NCBI RefSeq assembly: GCF_001282725.1
Contig: NZ_LN876587.1
Coordinates: forward strand, 1,049,695-1,113,694
Source of the DNA: Inediibacterium massiliense
Lineage (GTDB): Bacteria; Bacillota; Clostridia; Peptostreptococcales; Thermotaleaceae
Length of the DNA stretch: 64,000 nt
Direction of reading: 5' to 3'
The notes below the pieces were generated by a model, which saw only the letters and a program-made list of their open reading frames with translations, searched no databases and was not told the origin of the DNA. A program made the translations under genes and the position numbers. Shown in pieces: positions 33,905-42,349 of this stretch (position 1 is its first letter; each line of letters begins with the position of its first letter).

Positions 33905-34906
33905 TCATATGTTTTTTAAATATTGCACTTGATTTTTATAGATGTTATTGTCATTATAAATGTCTTTGTACAGCAAATCTCCTTGACCATTCATTTCAAT
34001 AATCATAGGCTTTTTATTTTTTATACTAAGGATCAGATCAATACCCACACTATGAAGTCCTGGTATTTTAGAGATTGCCTCCTTACAAATAGATTCCATA
34101 TCTGATAAATTTTCATCACTTAAGTTTAATGCCTTTAATTCTAATGCATGATTATTAAGATGTAAATTGGTAATCGCTAAATCTTTAGCCCCTCTGGCTA
34201 AAAGATAATCAAGCTTTCCAAACTGATAAACAGCCCTTAAATCATAGACTATATCTCCTACTTTAGGTTTTGGAATCCATCTTTCTACAATAGCATCTTG
34301 TGACAGGATAAAATCAATCAGTTCCTTGATGATAGTTTTATCTTTAATTTTTCGAATTTTTTTTGTATTATTATAATGTTCTTCTACTTTTGTAAGACAA
34401 GTCTGAAGGATTTCCTCCCCCCATTTAGGCCGTAGCCGATAAGCCATCACTCCCGCTGCTCCTGAACCAAATCTAGGTTTAATAAATACATTGTATATTT
34501 TATGATCTAGCATATATTGTTTCAATTCTTCTAAGCTTATAAATTCTTTAGGTATTCTAGGAGTAGTAGGAATATTTGACCTCTCCAAAATCTCTTTACA
34601 TGTTTTTTTATCTAACGTATTCCAAATAGCTTGTGGTGTATTCATAAACTTTAAAGAATCGATAGATGCTAATAAATCTAATTGACTTTTATAGTTTTGA
34701 ACTAAACTATTCAATTCGTTTACATTACTTGTTTTATAATGTGGAGGATCAATCTTTACCACATCTTCTAAACTATAAGCTTTTATAAAAGGGGCCAAGC
34801 TAGAATGAATATCCCAAAATTCTAGATTGGCTTCCATAGTATTACAAGCTTTTAAAAAGTAAGTATATCTTTTGGTATCTTTTAGCCCAATAAGATGTAT
34901 TTTCAT
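33905..34906 (-). CDS. STM4014-type ATP-grasp protein
   Basis: The 333-residue protein has an ATP-grasp fold: VFIKPRFGSGAAGVMAYRL as the nucleotide loop near residue 160, ERWIPKPKVGDIVYDLRAV in the middle, and the metal-binding end LHSVGIDLILS and MIIEMNGQGDLLY. ATP-grasp enzymes activate a carboxylate and join it to an amine or thiol, for example in peptide modification. It begins 8 bases after the STM4015 stop, as second gene of the operon. The substrate is unknown. Confidence 0.8.
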   Translation of the reverse strand: MKIHLIGLKDTKRYTYFLKACNTMEANLEFWDIHSSLAPFIKAYSLEDVVKIDPPHYKTSNVNELNSLVQNYKSQLDLLASIDSLKFMNTPQAIWNTLDKKTCKEILERSNIPTTPRIPKEFISLEELKQYMLDHKIYNVFIKPRFGSGAAGVMAYRLRPKWGEEILQTCLTKVEEHYNNTKKIRKIKDKTIIKELIDFILSQDAIVERWIPKPKVGDIVYDLRAVYQFGKLDYLLARGAKDLAITNLHLNNHALELKALNLSDENLSDMESICKEAISKIPGLHSVGIDLILSIKNKKPMIIEMNGQGDLLYKDIYNDNNIYKNQVQYLKNI

Positions 34907-34914
34907 AATATCCC

Positions 34915-35787
34915 CTACTCCGTTAGCATCGGATACATTTCCATATAAGTTTCACCCTTATATTCATAGTAATCACATTCATTTTGTTCGCTTAAATCCA
35001 TATTGATTGGTAATTTTTTTAATTTTGTTATGTAGTCATCACTAATATAATGATAATGTAAATCTAGGAGTTCTAAATGACTTAATTCATCTGCATGATC
35101 TAATAGTATTTGTGCTCCTTTATCAGATAAAGTTCCATTTGAAAAATCTAAGACTTTTAAATTTTTAATAATAGAACTATTTAAAACAGCTTCTACCACT
35201 TGATCTTGTATTTCACTATTTCCAAGTCCTAAATATTCTAGTTTTTGTAAATATGGATTTTTTACAATTTCTTGAATATCTTTGATGTCTCCATCAAATC
35301 CATAATTTTCTACACCTAAATACAAGTTTAATTTTTTAATGTTAGGTAAATGACATGTAGCTATTTCCTTTAATACATTTTGAGGCAATCCACCACAAAT
35401 AATTTCTAAATCTTCTAAATTTTCATGTGAAAGCTCACCTAATTGTAATTCACTACTTCCCTTTATAGTCAATTTTTTTAGATTTGGAAGGGCTTTTAGT
35501 AAACTATTATAATTTCCCTGGATAATCCATGATACTTCACATTCTTCATAACTCATATCACCTACAAACAAAGATTCTATATGTTGAAATTTTTCTTTGT
35601 TTTCTACTATACCATCTATGACTTGTTGTGCTGACTCGTCATAAACCTCTCCCCAGCATCCAATGATTAATTCTTTAATATCTTCTAAATCTTCATCCTC
35701 TAAAATTTCTTCTATTAAAGTACTAGCATCTTTATCACCATCTTCATAGTCCTCATAATCATAGAAATATTTTTTTGAACTTGTCAT
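34915..35787 (-). CDS. STM4015-type leucine-rich-repeat protein
   Basis: Start 35787 is fixed by TTGGAGGAAAATTT. The 290-residue cytosolic protein is very acidic at the N-terminus (YFYDYEDYEDGDKD, IEEILEDEDLEDI) and then has at least six leucine-rich repeats (NLKKLTIKGS, NLEDLEIICGG, IKKLNLYLG, LEYLGLGNSEI, LKVLDFSNGTL, LELLDLHYHYI). It may be a scaffold or substrate-binding partner for the enzymes downstream. It is the first gene of the operon. Its promoter, leader and first codons are duplicated at 37500-37672. Confidence 0.8.
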   Translation of the reverse strand: MTSSKKYFYDYEDYEDGDKDASTLIEEILEDEDLEDIKELIIGCWGEVYDESAQQVIDGIVENKEKFQHIESLFVGDMSYEECEVSWIIQGNYNSLLKALPNLKKLTIKGSSELQLGELSHENLEDLEIICGGLPQNVLKEIATCHLPNIKKLNLYLGVENYGFDGDIKDIQEIVKNPYLQKLEYLGLGNSEIQDQVVEAVLNSSIIKNLKVLDFSNGTLSDKGAQILLDHADELSHLELLDLHYHYISDDYITKLKKLPINMDLSEQNECDYYEYKGETYMEMYPMLTE

Positions 35788-35911
35788 AAATTTTCCTCCA
35801 ATATTTTCAAAATTAATTTTCTTTATTATATATTTATTTGATATACACTTCAATACTTTTACAGAATCAAAATATTTTTGATAAAATAGACCCATGTACA
35901 TTATATTTTAA
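35739..35911. repeat. 173-bp perfect direct repeat, copy 1 (authentic STM4015 leader)
   Basis: Identical over all 173 bases to 37500-37672. It holds the upstream region, ribosome site and first 16 codons of the STM4015 gene. It bounds the inserted gene at 36104-37369 on the left. Confidence 0.95.
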
Positions 35912-36103
35912 AATATTTCAGCTAAAATAATTGGATATGCAAAAAATACAATCAAGATGTGGATATTTATTCATCAGTAAGTTTATTGCATGATATTGAT
36001 TATGAAAAATCCTCAGAGAAACTGTCCCTTGTATTTGAAAAGAACATAATGTAAAATTATTGTAATAAAGTAAATAATTAAAAATAGAAATGAGGGAGAC
36101 TTT

Positions 36104-37369
36104 ATGAAAAAAGTTTTTTTCATAGTTGTAATTTGTAGCTTTTTTATAGGAATGGGGCTATCTGTACAAGCACAATCCAATAAAACATACAAAATTGGAG
36201 ACATAATGAGTACTTTTGAGAAGAGAGATGAAGAGATCATCCTCGTAAAAGAAAATAAGATAGATAATGAAATTTATTCTTTTATGGCAGTATTACCTAC
36301 CTATATAGTAAATGAAGAATTATCCATATGCATAGAAGATTTGGTATATTGTGGATATGATATGCATTGGGATCCCAAAAAAAGAATCACAAAATTTGTA
36401 AGCAAAAAAGTGAAAGGCTTTGAAGAATATGAAAAAGATATCCATCATAAAAAGTACAAAGGAGCAGTACTTTATTCAGATATAAAAATCTATGTAGATG
36501 AAAAACCAATAAAAGCTTACAATATAGGTGGTTACTCTTTAGTTTCCTTGAAAGATTTAAAAAAAGTTGAAAATTTGAAATGGAAAAAAGCAAATGTATT
36601 AGGAACTTTATATGAATATAATATAGAAAATATAACACAAATCAACAAGGATAAAGAAACAACACAAGTTAAAAATAAAATGATTATTGTAGACAATGGA
36701 AAGTTTACAAAATTTCCTATTCAAAAGAATACAAAAAAATTCATATTTAAATTTATCCCAAAAGAAGACGGATATTATTTTCTCACAATATATCCTAATG
36801 CATCTGGAATAGGTATATCGTCAGATGAACAAACAAATTTTTATGATGCTAAATTAAATAAAACATCTTATCACCCTTCAAGTTGTACAGACTATACTTA
36901 TTTTAAGAAGGATACACCTTATTATATTGAAAGTCCTGACTTTTCTAAATATTATCAAGACGACAATATGGATCCCAATTATCAAATAAACTTTCATAAA
37001 GGAGTTTCAAAATATATTAAGGGAAAAATTATACTTCCTGATGGAGAAGTAGCTCCTAAAGAAGGCTTAGAAGTAAAAATATCAGTCTATGAATTTTTTG
37101 TACCTCATTGGTCCCATTTAGTAGAAGATGAGGTAATGATTGAAGCAGGGAAAAATTCAGCAACTTATAAAATATTGTGTATACTTTCAGAGGAAGAAGG
37201 AACAAGTTTAAGACTTTCATATCAATTATCCAAACCTTATGATTATATACAAGAAGGCAATATTACGCAGCAAACATTCACAGGATGGGAATCATTTAAA
37301 ATCGATCAAGTAGTAGATAAAATTTTTGGAAACACCAATCTTGATATTTATATCGAGCATAGCCACTAA
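36104..37369 (+). CDS. Exported protein with copper-amine-oxidase-N-like domain
   Basis: ATG 36104 follows ATGAGGGAG. The 421-residue protein has a Sec signal peptide (KKVFFIVVICSFFIGMGLSVQA, in part; cleavage after QA-Q). Residues about 55-175 hold the stalk-domain pattern (TYIVNEELSICIEDLVYCGYD, SDIKIYVDEKPIKAYNIGGYSLVSLKDL, in parts). The rest is beta-rich with a VTYEF-like immunoglobulin fold. It is a wall or surface protein of unknown task. It lies between the two 173-bp repeats, in opposite direction to the flanking operon, so it may have come with the rearrangement. Confidence 0.6.
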   Translation: MKKVFFIVVICSFFIGMGLSVQAQSNKTYKIGDIMSTFEKRDEEIILVKENKIDNEIYSFMAVLPTYIVNEELSICIEDLVYCGYDMHWDPKKRITKFVSKKVKGFEEYEKDIHHKKYKGAVLYSDIKIYVDEKPIKAYNIGGYSLVSLKDLKKVENLKWKKANVLGTLYEYNIENITQINKDKETTQVKNKMIIVDNGKFTKFPIQKNTKKFIFKFIPKEDGYYFLTIYPNASGIGISSDEQTNFYDAKLNKTSYHPSSCTDYTYFKKDTPYYIESPDFSKYYQDDNMDPNYQINFHKGVSKYIKGKIILPDGEVAPKEGLEVKISVYEFFVPHWSHLVEDEVMIEAGKNSATYKILCILSEEEGTSLRLSYQLSKPYDYIQEGNITQQTFTGWESFKIDQVVDKIFGNTNLDIYIEHSH

Positions 37370-37416
37370 CCCTATAAATGTTTACTACTACCAGCACCTA
37401 TTGAACAAAGAAAACC

Positions 37417-37548
37417 TCATTTAATATTACCTCTCTTTAGTCCTTCTTCTGAAATTAAAACACCCATATCCTTATTTGCAAATAAAAATAATTTCTCATC
37501 ATCTTCATAGTCCTCATAATCATAGAAATATTTTTTTGAACTTGTCAT
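37417..37548 (-). CDS. Chimeric mini-ORF: STM4015 start fused in frame to a MerR-gene fragment
   Basis: Start 37548 has the same TTGGAGGAAAATTT site as the STM4015 gene. The first 15 residues (TSSKKYFYDYEDYE) come from STM4015. The next part, DEKLFLFANKDMGVLISEEG, comes from the middle of the MerR protein encoded at 38008-38817, where the DNA matches at all but about two of 60 bases. The ORF ends after LKRGNIK, 43 residues in total. It is a by-product of rearrangement, though it keeps a full expression signal. Confidence 0.7.
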   Translation of the reverse strand: MTSSKKYFYDYEDYEDDEKLFLFANKDMGVLISEEGLKRGNIK

Positions 37549-37672
37549 AAATTTTCCTCCAATATTTTCAAAATTAATTTTCTTTATTATATATTTATTT
37601 GATATACACTTCAATACTTTTACAGAATCAAAATATTTTTGATAAAATAGACCCATGTACATTATATTTTAA
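37500..37672. repeat. 173-bp perfect direct repeat, copy 2
   Basis: Exact copy of 35739-35911, 1,761 bases to the right and in the same orientation. At the left junction it joins MerR-derived DNA at a shared CATCTTC-like stretch. At the right junction it ends before GATACATGG. Lack of any mismatch implies recent duplication or gene conversion. Confidence 0.95.
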
Positions 37673-37744
37673 GATACATGGGTTCAAAATTATATTATAA
37701 TGAAATTGGGTATTATATATTATTTAAAATAGGAGTGTTTGAAT

Positions 37745-37957
37745 GTGTTTTTCAAGTTTAAAAATAGAAATAAAACTATTAAAGAATTAAGAAAGAATCA
37801 AGGGCATACCGCTCAAGAACTGGCTTTTAAACTTAAAATAGATACTTTAAATATTTTAAAAATCGACAATTTAAAATTAAAAGAAGTACCTGAAAAAACA
37901 AAGTCTAAATTACTTCCCATTTTGCGTGGTGATGATATAGACAATATTCCTTGGTAG
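37745..37957 (+). CDS. Small protein, possible HTH
   Basis: GTG 37745 is 9 bases from AGGAG (37731-37735); TTG 37739 is also possible. The 70-residue protein has a basic N-terminus and a segment KELRKNQGHTAQELAFKLKIDT that looks like a short helix-turn-helix, ending in an acidic tail (GDDIDNIPW). No family was firmly recognised. It stands between the chimeric ORF and merR. Confidence 0.5.
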   Translation: MFFKFKNRNKTIKELRKNQGHTAQELAFKLKIDTLNILKIDNLKLKEVPEKTKSKLLPILRGDDIDNIPW

Positions 37958-38007
37958 TTCATTGTCATGAGATATAAAATTTGAAGATAAGAATAATTCT
38001 TAACGTT

Positions 38008-38817
38008 CTATTTAATGATGGGTATTTGTATTTCTGTAATAAACTCTTCTTCAACGGCAGTTCCATGTATATCTAGCCTATAAATTTCCATAGAATAACC
38101 ATTGACCCTATAACCGTTTTCTTTGATAAAATCCATGACTTTCTCAAATAATTTTTGACTTCTCTTATAAGATCCTCTATAAGTTAAAGTTGCAAAATCA
38201 CCTTCTGGAATTACCATATTATAATCTTTATCTTTTTCATCTACAAAAAAGAAAGCCTTTTGATATAAACTATAATTGCCTTTTTTTGTTCCTTCTTCTG
38301 AAATTAAAACACCCATATCCTTATTCGCAAATAAAAATAATTTTTCATCATCTGTACCCTCTAGCTTTCTAAAAGCCAAATCTACTTCTTCATCTTTGGA
38401 CATAGGCCCTTCTGTAAAAAGAATCTTTCTACGACCTATTTTTTTTACTACTACCTCTTCAAATTTTTCAATTTTAGCAAACTCATTTAATACAATTAAT
38501 TTTTTTTCTATATTTTCTTTTAAATCTCTAAGAGGCTCAATCTCTTTTTCAATGAGTTCCATTTCCTTTTTCATCAGTTCAATGGTAGTGTCAATAGTTC
38601 TCTTTTCTAAGTATTCTTTGATTTGATAAGTTGAAAAATCAAGCTTTCTTAAATCCTTGATTACATTTAATCTCCAAATATCATCAAGTGTATAGACTCT
38701 ATAACCATTTTTTTTTCTCTTAGGTGAAATTAATCCTTTTTTTTCATAATATCTCAACGAATCTGGTCCTAAATTATATAGTTTACAGATCTGACCTATA
38801 CTATATTCTTTTTTCAT
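38008..38817 (-). CDS. MerR family regulator with GyrI-like effector domain
   Basis: ATG 38817 follows GAGGGGGTTGAAA. The 269-residue protein has an N-terminal MerR winged helix (YSIGQICKLYNLGPDSLRYYEKKGLISP), a coiled-coil linker (about 75-120) and a C-terminal GyrI-like/BmrR-type ligand domain (about 125-269) typical of multidrug sensors. It is divergent from a MATE exporter whose promoter has the MerR-type 19-bp spacer, so it probably activates that exporter on drug binding. An internal 60-bp stretch is copied in the chimeric ORF at 37417. Confidence 0.9.
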   Translation of the reverse strand: MKKEYSIGQICKLYNLGPDSLRYYEKKGLISPKRKKNGYRVYTLDDIWRLNVIKDLRKLDFSTYQIKEYLEKRTIDTTIELMKKEMELIEKEIEPLRDLKENIEKKLIVLNEFAKIEKFEEVVVKKIGRRKILFTEGPMSKDEEVDLAFRKLEGTDDEKLFLFANKDMGVLISEEGTKKGNYSLYQKAFFFVDEKDKDYNMVIPEGDFATLTYRGSYKRSQKLFEKVMDFIKENGYRVNGYSMEIYRLDIHGTAVEEEFITEIQIPIIK

Positions 38818-38830
38818 TTTCAACCCCCTC

Positions 38831-38861
38831 TTGACATTAGTATTGTACTAAGGTTTATACT
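38831..38861 (+). promoter_or_regulatory. MerR-type promoter with 19-bp spacer and operator
   Basis: TTGACA (38831-38836) and TATACT (38856-38861) are 19 bases apart, longer than the usual 17, as in MerR-controlled promoters that need DNA distortion. The spacer holds the perfect dyad TTAGTA-TTG-TACTAA (38837-38851). It drives the MATE gene at 38905. Confidence 0.8.
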
Positions 38862-38904
38862 AATAATCAAGACAATTATTAAATTTTTGAAAAGGAGAAT
38901 TTTT

Positions 38905-40263
38905 ATGCAAGACATTACAACTGACCAGACTAGTTTGACAAAACAATTTTTTAAGTATCTTATTCCATCCGTTAGCGCCATGTGGTTTTTTTCTATCTAC
39001 ACTATGGTTGACGGTATGTTTGTAGGTAAAGGGGTAGGACCTACGGCCTTAGCCGCAGTAAATTTATCTATGCCCTTTATCAACAGCATATTTGCATTAT
39101 CACTTTTGATATCAGTAGGAGCATCTACTTTAATTACTTTTTACTTTGGAAAACATCAAAAACACATTAGTAATGAGATTTTTACTTTAAATACTATTTT
39201 TCTAAGTGTTTTAGGTGTACTCATCACTATTTTTTCTATACTGTTTATTCATCCTATTTCTATATTTTTAGGAGCTACACCAGAAACTTTGCCATTTGTA
39301 AAAGATTATCTTATGATCATTATTGCATTTAGTACCTTTTTTATGGTTGCTTATTCATTAGAGGTATTGGTAAAAGCAGATGGTTTTCCAGTATATGCTA
39401 TTATTTTTGTTGTATTAGCTGCGTTTATTAATATTTTCTTAGATTATATATTCGTCATCCTATTTGACTATGGAATAAAAGGTGCAGCCGTTGCCACTGG
39501 ACTTTCTCAATTTATTTCTTGTATTGCATTTTTAGTACATTTTATAAGAGGAAAATCCAATTTAAAATTTGTTAAAATAAAGATGAATTGGCATTACCTT
39601 AAAAGAATTATTATTATCGGCTTTCCTGAATCCCTTACAGAATTATCCGCGGGATTTACTACTTTTATTTTTAATTTTTTCATATTAAAGCATATTGGTC
39701 CTTCTGGTATCTCAGGTTTTGGAGTAATTATGTACATCAACAATCTTGTATTGATGACTATGATTGGAATTAATCAAGGAATTCAGCCATTAATTAGTTA
39801 TTATGACGGAAAGGGTGAATATAAAAATATTCAAACATTATTACATTTGGCTTTAAAAACAGCTATTGTTTTTGCACTAATATTCTTTGTATCTTCTCAA
39901 TTTCTTACAGATCAATTGGTATCTTTCTTTATTAATCCTTCTGATGTTACTGAATTTAAAATTTCTGTATATGGACTTAAAATTTTTAGTATTGGATTTT
40001 TAATTTGTGGATTCCCAATTATTTTGTCAGGATATTTTACTGCTTTAAAGTTAATACAAAAAGCCACAATTATTTCCATTTTGAGAGGGTACCTATTAAT
40101 TACATTAACATTATTCTTACTACCAATGGTGCTCCAAGACTTAGGCATATGGATTGCCCCATTTGTATATGAAGCTTTAACATTAGGTATTGCCATTTAC
40201 TTATATTTAGATCACAGAGGAGAATTTAAAAAATCACGATTATCTAAATTAGCAGAAAACTAA
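38905..40263 (+). CDS. MATE family multidrug exporter
   Basis: ATG 38905 follows AAAAGGAG. The 452-residue protein has 12 transmembrane segments and MATE features: FKYLIPSVSAMWFFSIYTMVDGMFVG, SVGASTLITFYFG and the repeated half with GFPESLTELSAGFTTFIFNF (in parts). It exports cationic drugs by Na+ or H+ antiport. Divergent merR and the 19-bp-spacer promoter suggest drug-inducible expression. Confidence 0.88.
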   Translation: MQDITTDQTSLTKQFFKYLIPSVSAMWFFSIYTMVDGMFVGKGVGPTALAAVNLSMPFINSIFALSLLISVGASTLITFYFGKHQKHISNEIFTLNTIFLSVLGVLITIFSILFIHPISIFLGATPETLPFVKDYLMIIIAFSTFFMVAYSLEVLVKADGFPVYAIIFVVLAAFINIFLDYIFVILFDYGIKGAAVATGLSQFISCIAFLVHFIRGKSNLKFVKIKMNWHYLKRIIIIGFPESLTELSAGFTTFIFNFFILKHIGPSGISGFGVIMYINNLVLMTMIGINQGIQPLISYYDGKGEYKNIQTLLHLALKTAIVFALIFFVSSQFLTDQLVSFFINPSDVTEFKISVYGLKIFSIGFLICGFPIILSGYFTALKLIQKATIISILRGYLLITLTLFLLPMVLQDLGIWIAPFVYEALTLGIAIYLYLDHRGEFKKSRLSKLAEN

Positions 40264-40302
40264 AAAATACCTCTCTATCGAAAGATAGAGAGGTATTTTT
40301 TA
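40264..40302. terminator. Bidirectional terminator between two MATE genes
   Basis: AAAATACCTCTCTATC (to 40279) pairs with GATAGAGAGGTATTTT (from 40284) around GAAA, with A/T runs on both sides. It serves the two convergent MATE genes. Confidence 0.85.
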
Positions 40303-40323
40303 AATATTTATACTACACTTTAG

Positions 40324-41712
40324 TTATGCAGCTTCCTTTTTAAAACCTAAATTAGATTCTGAAAAAATTTCTTGTTTTAAATTTTTATTTAACCAAATAG
40401 CCATAATAAAAGTTTCTATAAATGCCAATGCATCTGCTGCAGTCTGACAAAATATTACTCCTTCTAATCCCATAAGCTTTGGTAATACATACATTAAAGG
40501 TATATAAAAGATTCCCTGCCTAGAAATTGACAATATAAATGCTCCTACAGCCTTTCCTAAAGCCTGATACAATACGGCATAAGTATTGACATATCCAAAT
40601 AGTGGGAATAATAAACTTGCTGCTCTAAACGCTTTTATTCCTATATCTATAACTTCTTGATCTTTTGTAAATACAATCATACATCCTCTTGCAAAAACTA
40701 TAAATAAAATAGATATACCACTAGCAGCTATAGTACTCCACTGAATAGATATTTTGACGGCTTCTTTTAATCTAGTAAAATTTTTAGCTCCATAACTATA
40801 TCCTGCAACAGGCTGAAATCCTTGCCCAATTCCAAATACTATATAAAATCCTATAGACATAACTCTAAAGACAATACCCATAGCAGCTACGGCTGCATCT
40901 CCATAAGGTTTTGCTCCTAGATTCATAAAACCTAAAGCAAAGCTTGCCAATACTTGAGTTACAAAAATAGGAATACCTATTTTGAGTATTTCAAAAAACA
41001 TATGAAAGGTTGGTTTGAAAAATCTAAATCCTAACTTTATATAGCTTTTCTTAGAATAATAATATCTTAAAAGAAAAATACAAGATATAAACTGTGATAT
41101 GACTGTAGCAACTGCTGCACCTTTTATACCCATACCAAGTTGAAACATAAATATAGGATCTAGTATTATATTGATAATACCTCCTACACAGGTAGCAAGC
41201 ATACTATATTTTGAATTTCCTTCTGCTCGAATAGTATTGCTCATGATTCCTGTTCCAATGGTAAAAATAGATCCCATGACTATTGTATAACCATATGCTT
41301 TAGCATAAGGCATTATGGTTTTAGTTGCCCCGTACATAAGTAAAAATTCATCTAAAAATATAATAGAAATCACAGTAAAAATTAAGCTGAATATACACCC
41401 AATGATTATAGTAGATGTTAGTGTTCTATCAGCTTCTTCTCTTTTCTTTTCTCCTAACAATCTTGATAGATAAGAAGCACCTCCTGCACCAAACATAACC
41501 CCTATCGCTCCAATAAACATAAATAGTGGGTATACTATAGATACAGCAGCAATAGCACTCGTATTGTTTAGCATACCTACAAACATAGTATCTACTATGT
41601 TATAAATAGCATTAATTAACATAGCTATAATTGCAGGTACAGATAACTTTAAAAGCACCTTTGATATACTTTCTTTCTCCATCATTTCTGTTGTAGATAT
41701 TTTGTTTTGCAT
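40324..41712 (-). CDS. MATE family efflux transporter (second, distinct)
   Basis: The 462-residue protein has 12 transmembrane segments and the MATE pattern LSVPAIIAMLINAIYNIVDTMFVG, GGASYLSRLLGEKKREEAD and GIKGAAVATVISQF (in parts). It is closer to the NorM/DinF-like clostridial group than to its convergent neighbour. The substrate is unknown. No dedicated regulator is adjacent, since the upstream ArsR pair is divergent and has its own operator motif. Confidence 0.88.
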   Translation of the reverse strand: MQNKISTTEMMEKESISKVLLKLSVPAIIAMLINAIYNIVDTMFVGMLNNTSAIAAVSIVYPLFMFIGAIGVMFGAGGASYLSRLLGEKKREEADRTLTSTIIIGCIFSLIFTVISIIFLDEFLLMYGATKTIMPYAKAYGYTIVMGSIFTIGTGIMSNTIRAEGNSKYSMLATCVGGIINIILDPIFMFQLGMGIKGAAVATVISQFISCIFLLRYYYSKKSYIKLGFRFFKPTFHMFFEILKIGIPIFVTQVLASFALGFMNLGAKPYGDAAVAAMGIVFRVMSIGFYIVFGIGQGFQPVAGYSYGAKNFTRLKEAVKISIQWSTIAASGISILFIVFARGCMIVFTKDQEVIDIGIKAFRAASLLFPLFGYVNTYAVLYQALGKAVGAFILSISRQGIFYIPLMYVLPKLMGLEGVIFCQTAADALAFIETFIMAIWLNKNLKQEIFSESNLGFKKEAA

Positions 41713-41921
41713 ATTCTTTTTTGCCTAATGAAAGCCTAGAAAAGCTTAGACATTCCTCCCTCCATATTTTACATATTCATTTTTTAATTTTTATTATAAT
41801 GCTAGGCTTTGATTTTTATAGGTTCTACAATTTGGAACCACTTGATAATATATCATGTTCTTTTGTTTTTGACAAATTAAATTATGAAGATCTCAATCGA
41901 TCAAAATTTATTGCAAATCTT

Positions 41922-41933
41922 ATATCCGTATAT
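41922..41933. promoter_or_regulatory. Candidate ArsR operator, site 1
   Basis: ATATCCGTATAT, a near-palindrome centred on CCG, lies 56 bases before arsR. The same motif with one change recurs before the oxidoreductase gene. Confidence 0.45.
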
Positions 41934-41988
41934 TATAATATATAGATAATAAGATAAAATATATTGAATCAGCAGAGGAGAATTTTCC

Positions 41989-42273
41989 ATGCATACTTAT
42001 AAAACAAATCCTGAAATTTTTGAAAAAAAATCAAAAATACTAAAAGCACTAGCACACCCTGTTAGACTTTGTATCGTGCTAAATCTCTACCATAATGGAC
42101 CGATAAATGTAACTCATATGCAAAATTGTTTAGATAAACCACAATCCACTATATCTCAACATATATCCACTTTAAAAGCTGCAGATATTATTGTTGGAGA
42201 AAGAAAAGGTACAGAAATCTTATATTCTATTAAAAATGACGAAGTGAAAAAAATTCTTCAAGCATTATTTTAA
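41989..42273 (+). CDS. ArsR family transcriptional regulator
   Basis: The 94-residue winged-helix protein has the ArsR pattern KSKILKALAHPVRLCIVLNLYH, CLDKPQSTISQHISTLKAADIIVGERKGTEILYSI (in parts). Two Cys, one in helix 2 and one in the NCLDKP loop, could serve metal, thiol or persulfide sensing. ATG 41989 follows GCAGAGGAG. It lies 76 bases before a CoA-disulfide-reductase-like gene, both preceded by ATATCCG motifs, so a sulfur- or redox-responsive pair is likely. Confidence 0.88.
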   Translation: MHTYKTNPEIFEKKSKILKALAHPVRLCIVLNLYHNGPINVTHMQNCLDKPQSTISQHISTLKAADIIVGERKGTEILYSIKNDEVKKILQALF

Positions 42274-42295
42274 TTTTTTTATTCATAATATCGTA

Positions 42296-42307
42296 ATATC
42301 CGAATAT
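42296..42307. promoter_or_regulatory. Candidate ArsR operator, site 2
   Basis: ATATCCGAATAT, differing from site 1 at one position, lies 43 bases before the oxidoreductase start. A repeated GAATAT follows. Confidence 0.45.
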
Positions 42308-42349
42308 ATGAATATTAAAATATATACTAAAAATGAAAGGGGAATGTAT

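Noticed and set aside
41721-41945. 74-codon + strand frame between the MATE and arsR genes
   Set aside because: No ribosome site, hydrophobic low-complexity translation, and it covers the likely arsR promoter and operator.
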